A DNA stretch of 64,000 bases from Winogradskyella ludwigii. Lineage in GTDB: Bacteria > Bacteroidota > Bacteroidia > Flavobacteriales > Flavobacteriaceae. Below, piece by piece: positions 55,900-64,000 of the stretch. The notes under the pieces are model-generated. The model searched no databases and was not told the origin of the DNA. It saw only the letters and a list, made by a program, of their open reading frames with translations. The DNA is taken from NCBI RefSeq assembly GCF_013403985.1, contig NZ_JABFDF010000001.1, positions 62,001 to 126,000 on the forward strand, in the 5' to 3' direction. Every line of letters starts with the position of its first letter. Positions within the stretch are counted from its first letter, which is position 1. The position numbers and the translations under genes are program-made.

Positions 55900-55935
55900 G
55901 ATTCTAGATTTCTATACTTTAACACTTATTAAAGC

Positions 55936-55968
55936 AAAAAAGAGCAACATTTAAATGTTGCTCTTTTT
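55936..55968. terminator. Perfect bidirectional terminator
   Basis: AAAAAGAGCAACATTT is exactly complementary to AAATGTTGCTCTTTTT, forming a perfect hairpin with A- and T-runs on both sides. It separates the converging DUF1456 and sucC genes. Confidence 0.9.
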
Positions 55969-56040
55969 TAATTTATGTAATACCTGTTAAGTTAGATACT
56001 GAAATTAATTCAGCACAAATACCTTACAGGATATCATAGT

Positions 56041-57231
56041 TTATCCTAAAACTTCTTGAACCTTATCTGCAGCTTCTTGAAATTCAGTTGCACTCATTAC
56101 ATCTAAACCAGAATTATCAATTAATTCTTTTGCAATGTCTGCATTTGTTCCTTGTAAACGCACAATGATTGGTACAGAAATATTACCCATGTTTTTATAA
56201 GCATCAATGACACCTTGTGCAACACGATCACATCTTACAATTCCACCAAAGATGTTAATTAAGATAGCTTTTACAGCAGGATCTTTTAATATAATTTTAA
56301 AAGCTGCTTCTACTCTAGCCGCATCAGCAGTACCACCAACATCTAAAAAGTTAGCTGGCTCTCCACCTGCTTGCTTAATTAAATCCATTGTTGCCATTGC
56401 TAAACCAGCACCATTTACCATACAACCAACGTTTCCGTCTAAATCCACATAGTTTAAACCTAAAGCACCTGCTTCAACTTCAATAGGATTCTCTTCACGT
56501 AAATCACGTAATTCTGCTAAATCTTTATGTCTGTATAATGCGTTTGCATCTAAAGTTACTTTAGCATCAACTGCCATTATTTTGCTATCACTAGTTTTTA
56601 AAACTGGATTGATTTCAAATAAAGAGGCATCAGATTTATCGTAAGCTGTATATAAAGCGGTAACAAATTTTGTCATTTCTTTAAAAGCAAGACCAGATAA
56701 ACCTAAGTTAAAAGCAATACGACGCGCTTGAAAAGGTAAAATCCCTGTAGCAGGATCAATTTCTTCGTTATGTATTAATTCTGGTGTTTCTTCTGCAACA
56801 GTTTCAATATCCATACCTCCTTCTGTAGAATATACAATCATATTTCTACCAGTAGCACGGTTCAATAAAACAGAGATATAAAATTCGTCTGGCTCACTTT
56901 CTCCTGGATAGTAAACATCTTCAGCAACTAAAACTTGATGAACACGTTTTCCTTCTGCAGAAGTTTGAGGTGTTACCAAATCCATTCCTATGATTTGTCC
57001 TGCAATTTCTTCAACTTCTTTAAGGTTTTTGGCCAATTTTACTCCACCACCTTTTCCACGTCCACCTGCATGAACTTGTGCTTTTATAACATGCCAACCT
57101 GTTTCAGTCTCTAATGTTAATTGCTTTGCTGCATCTACAGCTTCTTTAGCGTTGTGAGCTACAATACCACGTTGGATACGTACTCCAAAACTACTTAATA
57201 ATTCTTTTCCTTGATATTCGTGTAAATTCAT
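56041..57231 (-). CDS. sucC: Succinate-CoA ligase, beta subunit
   Basis: Beta subunit of succinyl-CoA synthetase, which makes ATP or GTP from succinyl-CoA in the TCA cycle. The 396-residue protein has the ATP-grasp N-terminus ([30 protein letters not shown] near residue 50), FEINPVLKT near residue 203, GLAMATMD near residue 275 and [10 protein letters not shown] near residue 318. Length is normal. The alpha subunit gene sucD is not nearby. It is transcribed leftward from its own promoter box. Confidence 0.97.
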   Translation of the reverse strand: MNLHEYQGKELLSSFGVRIQRGIVAHNAKEAVDAAKQLTLETETGWHVIKAQVHAGGRGKGGGVKLAKNLKEVEEIAGQIIGMDLVTPQTSAEGKRVHQVLVAEDVYYPGESEPDEFYISVLLNRATGRNMIVYSTEGGMDIETVAEETPELIHNEEIDPATGILPFQARRIAFNLGLSGLAFKEMTKFVTALYTAYDKSDASLFEINPVLKTSDSKIMAVDAKVTLDANALYRHKDLAELRDLREENPIEVEAGALGLNYVDLDGNVGCMVNGAGLAMATMDLIKQAGGEPANFLDVGGTADAARVEAAFKIILKDPAVKAILINIFGGIVRCDRVAQGVIDAYKNMGNISVPIIVRLQGTNADIAKELIDNSGLDVMSATEFQEAADKVQEVLG

Positions 57232-57256
57232 TTTAATCAGAAATTTATTGGTCCAA

Positions 57257-57264
57257 CAAAAATA
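57257..57264 (-). promoter_or_regulatory. -7 promoter box of sucC
   Basis: On the minus strand TATTTTTG (57264-57257) matches TAnnTTTG and lies 25 bp before the sucC start. Confidence 0.5.
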
Positions 57265-57370
57265 AGCATACTAATAGTTTTTAGCAATAGTTTTTATTAT
57301 TGATTTAACGATTAACCATGCAAAACAAATCTAGACTTATAAGTCTACCACTATTTTTATAATAATCTGG

Positions 57371-58027
57371 TTAATCTATTAAACGTTTAATAGCCGAAAA
57401 TGCTTTATCTACCAAATAATCTTCTACAACAATGGTGAATTCATTGGTTGTAGAAACCACTTCATATAATGTGATATTCTCCCAAGCTAAACGTTTAAAA
57501 ATTTGATAATATAAGCCTACTATTTTAGAATTGCCTTTTGGTAAATAAATACTAATAGCAGATAATTTTTCTTGTAAACCTATTTGTGTTTCATTTTTAA
57601 AGGCTTTAAGAATACTTTCTTTTTCTGAAGTTGAAATAATAATATTACTTTCAAACACGCCACGTGTAAAGGCATAGAACTTCTGTTGATTTTCACTTAT
57701 ATTTTCTAAAATCCGTGAATGACTATGTATTAAAGTATTTGAATTTTGAAATGTAAAATCACTTAAATTAGAACGTACAGTTATATCTCCTAAGGCATTA
57801 AAAGCTTTTTTTAGACTTTTTGAATTCTCTAGATTTAAAGGTTGCTGATAACGTCTTAATGCCATCATTATAGCACCATCTTTCACTGGTTTTCTTAACA
57901 TCTTAGAAATTGGCTCGTTTAAATCTTTCGCTAATGCCGAAAAATTAATAATCTCTCGCGATAAGCCTTCTTCTAAAAAAGGACTTGCGACTATAATATC
58001 CTGAACACAAGAGGCAATAGTTTTCAT
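57371..58027 (-). CDS. ACT-domain-like protein divergent from lysA
   Basis: Protein of 218 residues that I cannot assign to a named family. The N-terminal 65 residues look like a small helical, possibly winged-helix domain (SREIINFSALAKDL, then MLRKPVKDGAIMMALRRYQ). The C-terminal 70 residues have the pattern of an ACT amino-acid-binding domain: KLSAISIYLPKG, then GLYYQIFKRLAWENITLYEVVS and EFTIVVEDYLVDKAFSAIKRLI, as in aspartate kinases. It starts 156 bp from the divergent lysA gene. A role as a lysine- or amino-acid-sensing regulator fits the position but is inference. Confidence 0.6.
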   Translation of the reverse strand: MKTIASCVQDIIVASPFLEEGLSREIINFSALAKDLNEPISKMLRKPVKDGAIMMALRRYQQPLNLENSKSLKKAFNALGDITVRSNLSDFTFQNSNTLIHSHSRILENISENQQKFYAFTRGVFESNIIISTSEKESILKAFKNETQIGLQEKLSAISIYLPKGNSKIVGLYYQIFKRLAWENITLYEVVSTTNEFTIVVEDYLVDKAFSAIKRLID

Positions 58028-58148
58028 GCAGTTAAATTTTTATAGTTTTCAAATAATTAAATAGCTTTTTCATTTTGTTAACTATTTAACATTTTGTGTA
58101 AAAATAGCTTTATTTTATCATTTTTATGTTTTTAAAAAGGATTACATC

Positions 58149-58156
58149 TATTTTTG
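58149..58156 (+). promoter_or_regulatory. -7 promoter box of lysA
   Basis: TATTTTTG matches TAnnTTTG and lies 27 bp before the lysA ATG. No lysine-riboswitch-like structure is visible. Confidence 0.45.
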
Positions 58157-58183
58157 ACCCATAACATTTAAGAAACAAAAAAA

Positions 58184-59389
58184 ATGAAAGAGAATACCTT
58201 ATTAAAGATTGCAAAGGATTTTGGAAGTCCAGTCTATGTTTATGATGCTGAAAAAATCGAATTTCAATATAAACGATTAACAAAAGCATTTAGTAAGGTA
58301 AAACAGTTAAAACTTAACTACGCAGTTAAAGCGCTTTCTAATATTTCAGTCTTAAAATTATTTAATAAATTGGGTTCTGGGATAGATACCGTTTCTATTC
58401 AAGAATTACGTTTAGGCTTAAAAGCAGGTTTTAAACCTGAAGATATTATTTTCACTCCAAACGGAGTCTCTCTTGAAGAGATTGAAGAAGCAGCAAAATT
58501 AGGGGTTCAGATTAATATTGATAACCTTTCTATATTAGAACAATTTGGAACTAAACATCCTAAGGTTCCGGTTTGCATTCGTATTAATCCTCATGTAATG
58601 GCTGGTGGTAACACCAATATTTCCGTTGGACATATTGATAGTAAATTTGGAATATCAATTCATCAGATTCCGCTTTTACTTCGTATTGTAGAAAACACAA
58701 AAATGAATATTAACGGTATTCACATGCACACGGGAAGTGACATCTTAGATATTGATGTGTTTTTATATGCGAGTGAAATCTTATTTGAAACCGCTAAAAA
58801 CTTCAAAGATCTTGAATTTATTGATTTTGGTTCTGGATTTAAAGTGCCTTATAAAACAGGAGATATTGAAACAAATATTGAAGAATTAGGTGAAAAACTA
58901 TCTATTCGTTTTAACGAATTCTGTAAAGAATATGGTAGAGATTTAACCTTAGCTTTTGAACCAGGGAAATTTTTAGTGAGTGAAGCTGGTGTCTTTTTAG
59001 CTAAAGTAAATGTGGTAAAACAAACAACATCTACTGTTTTTGCTCAGATAGATTCTGGATTCAATCATTTAATAAGACCAATGCTATATGGGTCTCAACA
59101 TGATATTCTTAATATTTCTAATCCTAAAGGACGAGAGCGTTTTTACTCTGTAGTTGGTTATATATGTGAAACAGACACTTTTGCGAGTAACAGACGTATT
59201 TCTGAAATAAAGGAAAATGATATTTTATGTTTTAAAAATGCTGGAGCCTATTGCTATTCTATGGCTAGCAACTATAATTCGCGTTACAGACCTGCAGAAG
59301 TTTTAGTATATAAAGGAAAAGCTCATTTAATTAGAAAACGTGAGGTTTTTGAAGATATCTTAAATAACCAAATAGAAATTGCTATATAG
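58184..59389 (+). CDS. lysA: Diaminopimelate decarboxylase
   Basis: PLP enzyme that decarboxylates meso-diaminopimelate to lysine, the last step of lysine synthesis. The 401-residue protein shows GSPVYVYDAEKIEFQ at the start, the PLP Lys in LNYAVKALSN near residue 49, the HMHTGSDI motif near residue 185, FGSGFKVPY near residue 223, EPGKFLV near residue 262, and the C-terminal GAYCYSMASNYNSR near residue 365. Length is normal. The pathway partner dapD is also in this window. Confidence 0.95.
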   Translation: MKENTLLKIAKDFGSPVYVYDAEKIEFQYKRLTKAFSKVKQLKLNYAVKALSNISVLKLFNKLGSGIDTVSIQELRLGLKAGFKPEDIIFTPNGVSLEEIEEAAKLGVQINIDNLSILEQFGTKHPKVPVCIRINPHVMAGGNTNISVGHIDSKFGISIHQIPLLLRIVENTKMNINGIHMHTGSDILDIDVFLYASEILFETAKNFKDLEFIDFGSGFKVPYKTGDIETNIEELGEKLSIRFNEFCKEYGRDLTLAFEPGKFLVSEAGVFLAKVNVVKQTTSTVFAQIDSGFNHLIRPMLYGSQHDILNISNPKGRERFYSVVGYICETDTFASNRRISEIKENDILCFKNAGAYCYSMASNYNSRYRPAEVLVYKGKAHLIRKREVFEDILNNQIEIAI

Positions 59390-59461
59390 TTCTTAATCAA
59401 CTATTTTGTAACTGGGTTAACTTTTTGTGGGATTGAAGTACATTTCAATATAGTTTACAAT

Positions 59462-59469
59462 TATCTTTG
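59462..59469 (+). promoter_or_regulatory. -7 promoter box of the AI-2E family gene
   Basis: TATCTTTG matches TAnnTTTG and lies 19 bp before the ATG. A TTG at 59433 is 26 bp upstream of it, slightly beyond the usual spacing. Confidence 0.45.
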
Positions 59470-59488
59470 AAAGTGTAATATCATACCT

Positions 59489-60532
59489 ATGAACCAGATT
59501 GCGCCTAAAATTATCCGTCAAATTTTTGTTTTACTATTAATCATCCTATTTGGTAGTTTGATTTTTCGTGAAATGCTCCCTTATTTGAGTGGAGTTTTAG
59601 GCGCAATTACATTTTATATTTTACTAAGGAAAGTGATGAAAACCTTAGTCCATAAATACCTTTGGAAACCTTCATTGGCAGCCATTACACTCATGCTTGC
59701 TTCTTTTGTTACTGTTCTTATTCCATTAACTGGCTTTGGATATATGTTAGGTAACAAATTATCTGAAGCCGCAGATAATAGTAAAAAAGTAATTAATGCT
59801 TTTAAAGAACAATTAGGGAGACTCGAAGCTAAAACAGGTTTTGATATTAATTCTCAAATTGATACGCAAGGTATTACCTCATGGCTATCTGAAAGCCTTC
59901 AAAGTATGGCTGGCAACACTTTTAATTTATTTATTGCAATTGGCTTAATGTATTTTATGCTTTATTTCATGCTAACCAATCGTAAGGAATTGAGACAATC
60001 CCTACGTCATTACATCCCTATGAATAATGATAATATTGCTGAAATTGGAAAAGAAGTTCAAACCATGGTAAAATCTAACGCCATCGGAATTCCTTTAGTA
60101 GCTTTAGCACAAGGTTTAATTGCGTTAATTGGTTTTCTTATTTTTGGTATAGAAGATCCCTTATTTTGGTTCGTAATTGTAACTATTGGTTCTATGATTC
60201 CTTTTGTTGGAACTTTTGTTGGTATTATACCTGTATTTATATTAACCTTATCTACAGGTGAATCTACGCAAGCATGGGGAATTTTAATTTATGGTATTGT
60301 TGTTGTAGGTTCTACAGATAATATTATTCGTTTATTTGTATTAAAAAAACTTGATGACGTACACCCTTTAATTACGCTTATTGGAGTTATCGTTGGTGTC
60401 CCTTTATTTGGTTTTATAGGATTAATTTTTGGACCATTATTGATTAGTATTTTTATGGCTTTAGTAAAAATCTATACAGAAGAATATGGTAAAACTAATG
60501 AGGTTATCGAGAATAGCGACGTTAAAAATTAA
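59489..60532 (+). CDS. AI-2E family transporter
   Basis: Polytopic inner-membrane protein of 347 residues of the AI-2E/PerM family. It has about seven or eight hydrophobic segments, an amphipathic middle region (SEAADNSKKVINAFKEQL to GITSWLSESL), and the family's C-terminal pattern IGSMIPFVGTFVGIIPVF, then GSTDNIIRLFVLKKLDDVHPLITLIGVIVG and GFIGLIFGPLLISI. Family members act as exporters, some as Na+/H+ antiporters; export of AI-2 is shown for only a few. The substrate here is unknown. Confidence 0.88.
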   Translation: MNQIAPKIIRQIFVLLLIILFGSLIFREMLPYLSGVLGAITFYILLRKVMKTLVHKYLWKPSLAAITLMLASFVTVLIPLTGFGYMLGNKLSEAADNSKKVINAFKEQLGRLEAKTGFDINSQIDTQGITSWLSESLQSMAGNTFNLFIAIGLMYFMLYFMLTNRKELRQSLRHYIPMNNDNIAEIGKEVQTMVKSNAIGIPLVALAQGLIALIGFLIFGIEDPLFWFVIVTIGSMIPFVGTFVGIIPVFILTLSTGESTQAWGILIYGIVVVGSTDNIIRLFVLKKLDDVHPLITLIGVIVGVPLFGFIGLIFGPLLISIFMALVKIYTEEYGKTNEVIENSDVKN

Positions 60533-60937
60533 CTGATATAGCTAATGCGTCTTACTTATTGAGTAATTACCCATACTATTACTCATTATTATAAGTCTCA
60601 CAACACCAACTCTTGCTAATTTTCTTATTAACTTCAATTGAATATAAAATTGTAGTAAACACTACTTATAGTCATTAAAATATAAAGTGATTTGTATTTA
60701 ATTATTCTCCTTATATTCCCTTTTTATAAAAAAACACAAAAGACTTAATAACAATATCTTACAACTAAAAAGTTGTATCTAGATAATAATTCTACTATCT
60801 TTTACAAAAAATATATTTTGATATTTCAGTTGAAAAAGACAAGTGAATATCAAAGTATCTATTATCAATAATTAATAGTTCAGTTATTCATAAGTGAATA
60901 ACAGCAATCTCATTATTAAGTAAATCATCTCTCTAGC
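60533..60937. other. 405-bp intergenic region before the tricorn-like gene
   Basis: Very AT-rich. No gene is visible. A short hairpin TACAAC-GTTGTA (about 60758-60777) is the only clear structure. I see no exact TAnnTTTG box near the next start. Confidence 0.55.
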
Positions 60938-63900
60938 ATGAAACCACACTATTTTATCCAAAACATTTACGTATTCATTTTATTTTTGTTTTCAAGTATT
61001 ATAACTTTTGCACAAAGCACAAGATTACTCAGACAACCAGACATTAGCGCTACGCACATTACTTATACTTATGGCAGCGACATTTGGGTTTCAGAATTGA
61101 ATTCGAATAAAGCAATACGTATTACCTCAACGGCTGCTGGAGAATCTAATCCTTACTTTTCACCAGATGGTAATTGGATTGCTTTTAGCTCTAACAGAGC
61201 AGGAACAAATAACGTTTACGTGGTTTCTAAAAATGGAGGAGAACCAAAACGATTAACCTGGCACCCAAGCGGATCGACAGTTAGAGGCTGGACGAATGAT
61301 GGAAAGCACGTATTATTTGCTAGCAATAGAGACACTGCACCACGGCCTTACAATAGACTTTATACCATTTCTGTTGATGGTGGTGCTCCAAAACTATTAA
61401 CAAAGCAATGGAGTGATGACGGTGCCTATTCTCCCAATGGAAAGCAAATGATTGTGGATAAAATGGATCGTTGGGATGTAGAATGGCGTGCTTATAGAGG
61501 AGGACAAAATACACCACTCATTATATTAGATTTAGAAAGTCAAAATGAAATACTATTACCTAATGATAGTACAACTGATATTCAACCATTATGGTTAGGT
61601 GATAAAATTTATTTTCTATCTGATAGAGATTTAGTCGCTAATATTTGGTCCTATAATCCTCAGACGAAAGCTTTAAATCAAATCACCAAATTTAAAGGTT
61701 CGGATATTAAATGGTTAAGCGGAAATGATGGTACTTTGGTTTATGAACGTGATGGTTATTTACATACCATGACTATTTTAACTGGTAGATCCACACAATT
61801 AAATATCAATGTTGTTGGCGATTTCCCTTGGGCCGAAACCAAATGGGAAGACGTTTCAAACTCAACACAGTCAGAATCATTATCTCCAAACGGAAAGCGT
61901 GCCATTATGCAATCTCGTGGAGATATATTTACAGTTCCTGTAGAATTTGGAGATTCTAGAAATATCACAGAAAGTTCTGGTACTGCAGACAGAAGACCAA
62001 TTTGGTCTCCACAAGGAGATAAAATTGCGTGGTTTTCGGATGCCAATAGAAAAGGCTATGCTTTAATGTTATCTACTCAAGATGGCTTATCTAAACCTGA
62101 AGTGATCTCAATAGGAGAATCTAAATTAGGATGGAATCCAACTTGGTCTCCTGACGGAAAATATATTGCATTTGTAGATGATGATGTACGATTACGCTTC
62201 GTGAATTTAGAAACAAAAAAAATTAAAACATTTGATATTGGAGGTAACAACCTGGAACGTGGACGTATAGAATTAAAATGGTCACCTGATAGTCATTGGA
62301 TTGCTTATGAAAAATCAGCATCTAATAATTTTAGACAGATTTATCTCTATTCCTTAGAAAAAGATGTTACAAAACCAATTACAGATACTTTTGCAGATTC
62401 GTTTTCACCTGCTTGGGATTTAAACCAAAAACAAATTTATTTTTTAGCAAGTACAGATGTTGCGCTCCAATCTGGTTGGGCAAATACAAGCTCTATGACA
62501 GCAGACCCTGCCTATACTGCTTATGTTATTAATTTAGATGCTAATGACGATTCGCCTTTTAAACCAAAAAGTGATGAAGAAGACATTAAAAACGACAGCG
62601 AAGAAGAAAAAAGTGATACCAAAAAGGAAGAAAAAGACAAGACCGATAAAAAAGATGACGAGGACAAAAAAATAAATATTGACTTTGAGAATATTGGTCG
62701 TAGAACTTTAGCACTACCAATGCCTTCGAGATATTATGGCTCTATCACTGCTGGACCAAAAGGCACTATGTTTATTTCTGAATATACAGCAAATGATAGA
62801 GGAGCAAAGCTGTTTAAGTTTGATCTTAATAAGCAGGAAAGCAACGAATTTGCATCTGGTGTACAGTCCCTTTCTGTAACTGCAAATGGCGAACATATGT
62901 TAGCCCAAATTAATGGAGATTGGCAAGTGGCAAACACAGGCGGTTCTGATGCCAAAGGTGGGAAACGTCTAAAAGTAAATCTTCAAATGAAATTAGATCG
63001 CTCTGCTGAATGGGAACAAATGTTTGAGGAAGCTTGGCGCTATGAGCAAGACTATTTTTACGATCCAAATACACATGGTCGCGATTGGAAATTGGTTTAC
63101 AAACGTTATGCTCCATTAGTGCCATTTATAAAGCATCGTGCTGATCTCACTTATATTTTAGATCAAGTTAATGGAGAATTATCTGTTGGTCACAGTTTTG
63201 TTTTTGGTGGAGATTATCCAGATGTTGAGCGTTCTACAGCAGGTTTACTTGGAGCAGACTTAGAGACAGACAACAACTATTGGAAAATTAAACGTATTTA
63301 CACCACAGAAAATTGGAACCCAGGATTATCTGGACCTTTAGATGCTCCTGGACTAAAAATAAAAGAAGGTCAATATATTGTTGGTATTAACGGCAATGAA
63401 ATTAAAGCCGACGATAATTTCTATAAATACTTAGATGGCACTTCAGGAAAACAAACCATTCTTCACATCAATGACCAACCAGAGTTTAAAGGCAATTGGA
63501 CTGAAATTGTAGAGCCCATTAGAAGTGAAAACTCTTTAAGACAACGTACTTGGGTTGAAGATAATCGAAGATTAGTTGATAAATTATCTAATGGTCGTTT
63601 AGGTTATATATGGGTACCTAACACAGGTGGACCAGGTTTTGTTTCTTTCAATCGTTATTATTTTGCGCAACAAGATAAAGAAGGTGCTGTGATTGATGAA
63701 CGCTTTAATGGTGGAGGGTTATTAGATGATTATATGGTAGATCTAATGACACGAAGTCTAAGAGCAGGACTGACTAATGAAGTGCCAAACGGTAAACCAA
63801 TGAAACTTCCTGCTGGTATTTTAGGTCCAAAGGTATTGTTGATTAATGAACTTGCAGGTTCTGGAGGAGATTTCTTTCCTTGGGTATTTAGACAACAAAA

Positions 63901-64000
63901 AGCTGGCAAATTAATAGGTATGACAACTTGGGGAGGATTGGTAAAATCTTCTACACATTATGCATTAATAGATGGAGGTGGATTAACGTCTCCAGACAAT
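60938..64000 (+). CDS. Tricorn-like S41 peptidase, 3' end missing
   Basis: Exported protease of at least 1021 residues that runs off the window. A signal peptide (MKPHYFIQNIYVFILFLF to TFAQ) follows the ATG at 60938. Residues about 30-530 form TolB/tricorn-type beta-propellers with repeated SPDG motifs (NPYFSPDGNWIAFSSN, NPTWSPDGKYIAFVDD). Residues about 540-580 are a Lys/Glu/Asp-rich linker. The catalytic half follows: His752 in ELSVGHSF, a PDZ-like domain (ITGINGNEI-type segment IVGINGNEIKADD), and the nucleophile Ser975 in NELAGSGGDFFP. It matches the tricorn protease order; a role in periplasmic peptide degradation is inferred. The frame is open throughout. Confidence 0.9.
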   Translation, partial: MKPHYFIQNIYVFILFLFSSIITFAQSTRLLRQPDISATHITYTYGSDIWVSELNSNKAIRITSTAAGESNPYFSPDGNWIAFSSNRAGTNNVYVVSKNGGEPKRLTWHPSGSTVRGWTNDGKHVLFASNRDTAPRPYNRLYTISVDGGAPKLLTKQWSDDGAYSPNGKQMIVDKMDRWDVEWRAYRGGQNTPLIILDLESQNEILLPNDSTTDIQPLWLGDKIYFLSDRDLVANIWSYNPQTKALNQITKFKGSDIKWLSGNDGTLVYERDGYLHTMTILTGRSTQLNINVVGDFPWAETKWEDVSNSTQSESLSPNGKRAIMQSRGDIFTVPVEFGDSRNITESSGTADRRPIWSPQGDKIAWFSDANRKGYALMLSTQDGLSKPEVISIGESKLGWNPTWSPDGKYIAFVDDDVRLRFVNLETKKIKTFDIGGNNLERGRIELKWSPDSHWIAYEKSASNNFRQIYLYSLEKDVTKPITDTFADSFSPAWDLNQKQIYFLASTDVALQSGWANTSSMTADPAYTAYVINLDANDDSPFKPKSDEEDIKNDSEEEKSDTKKEEKDKTDKKDDEDKKINIDFENIGRRTLALPMPSRYYGSITAGPKGTMFISEYTANDRGAKLFKFDLNKQESNEFASGVQSLSVTANGEHMLAQINGDWQVANTGGSDAKGGKRLKVNLQMKLDRSAEWEQMFEEAWRYEQDYFYDPNTHGRDWKLVYKRYAPLVPFIKHRADLTYILDQVNGELSVGHSFVFGGDYPDVERSTAGLLGADLETDNNYWKIKRIYTTENWNPGLSGPLDAPGLKIKEGQYIVGINGNEIKADDNFYKYLDGTSGKQTILHINDQPEFKGNWTEIVEPIRSENSLRQRTWVEDNRRLVDKLSNGRLGYIWVPNTGGPGFVSFNRYYFAQQDKEGAVIDERFNGGGLLDDYMVDLMTRSLRAGLTNEVPNGKPMKLPAGILGPKVLLINELAGSGGDFFPWVFRQQKAGKLIGMTTWGGLVKSSTHYALIDGGGLTSPDN

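Noticed and set aside
58028-58183. Lysine riboswitch before lysA
   Set aside because: The region is short and AT-rich and lacks the multi-helix core of that class.
61320-63125. Several minus-strand open frames
   Set aside because: They are shadows of the long plus-strand tricorn-like frame, which is open from 60938 to the window end and has clear motifs.

Overview
The window is AT-rich DNA from a member of the Bacteroidota, almost certainly a marine-type Flavobacteriaceae. The evidence is a Bacteroidota-style promoter element (TAnnTTTG) upstream of several genes, many type IX secretion (T9SS) C-terminal sorting domains of both type A and type B, and lineage-typical genes such as DUF5606, DUF349, DUF368 and a tricorn-like S41 protease. 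The genus cannot be fixed from the sequence alone.

Layout. Positions 1-6995 hold a TPR protein cut by the left edge, two tandem DUF368 (polyprenyl-phosphate transporter family) genes, aroE, a DUF349 protein and a T9SS type A protein. Positions 7380-9887 form a leftward housekeeping group (ruvX, def, DUF5606, mazG). The roughly 1 kb between ruvX and the divergent dapD holds a 231-bp tandem repeat array in which every unit carries a hairpin. Positions 12014-19506 are a surface-glycan island: a TupA-like ATP-grasp enzyme, a Stealth phosphotransferase, a CDP-glycerol-type transferase, two GT2 glycosyltransferases, a Kdo/WaaP-type kinase, a FlaA1/CapD-type dehydratase and a sugar nucleotidyltransferase. 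Positions 19666-25822 hold cca, heme A synthase (ctaA), a pRiA4b ORF-3-like protein, an uncharacterised protein with kinase-like motifs, and an ABC transporter pair.

Positions 25961-51892 (about 26 kb) are the most distinctive part. They hold eight consecutive large secreted proteins, each with a signal peptide and a T9SS type B (gliding-motility-associated) C-terminal domain. Six of them are built largely or partly from an 80-90-residue module I cannot name, marked by a CDxDxDG-like loop near the start and a TGCY-like cysteine near the end. Two carry a different repeat, and in one of these a 222-bp unit has recently amplified five-fold. Three have a choice-of-anchor L domain at the N-terminus. 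They look like a family of surface adhesins or matrix proteins that grew by gene duplication, exchange of segments and repeat amplification. No PorP/SprF partner gene lies in the window.

Positions 52052-64000 return to housekeeping: uvrB with an 8-bp repeat array starting inside its stop codon, a TerB-like small protein, a secreted esterase, a one-domain DUF1456 protein, sucC, an ACT-domain-like protein divergent from lysA, an AI-2E-family membrane protein, and a tricorn-like protease cut by the right edge. dapD and lysA both serve the diaminopimelate/lysine pathway but lie 47 kb apart. No tRNA, rRNA, CRISPR array, transposase or phage gene was seen.
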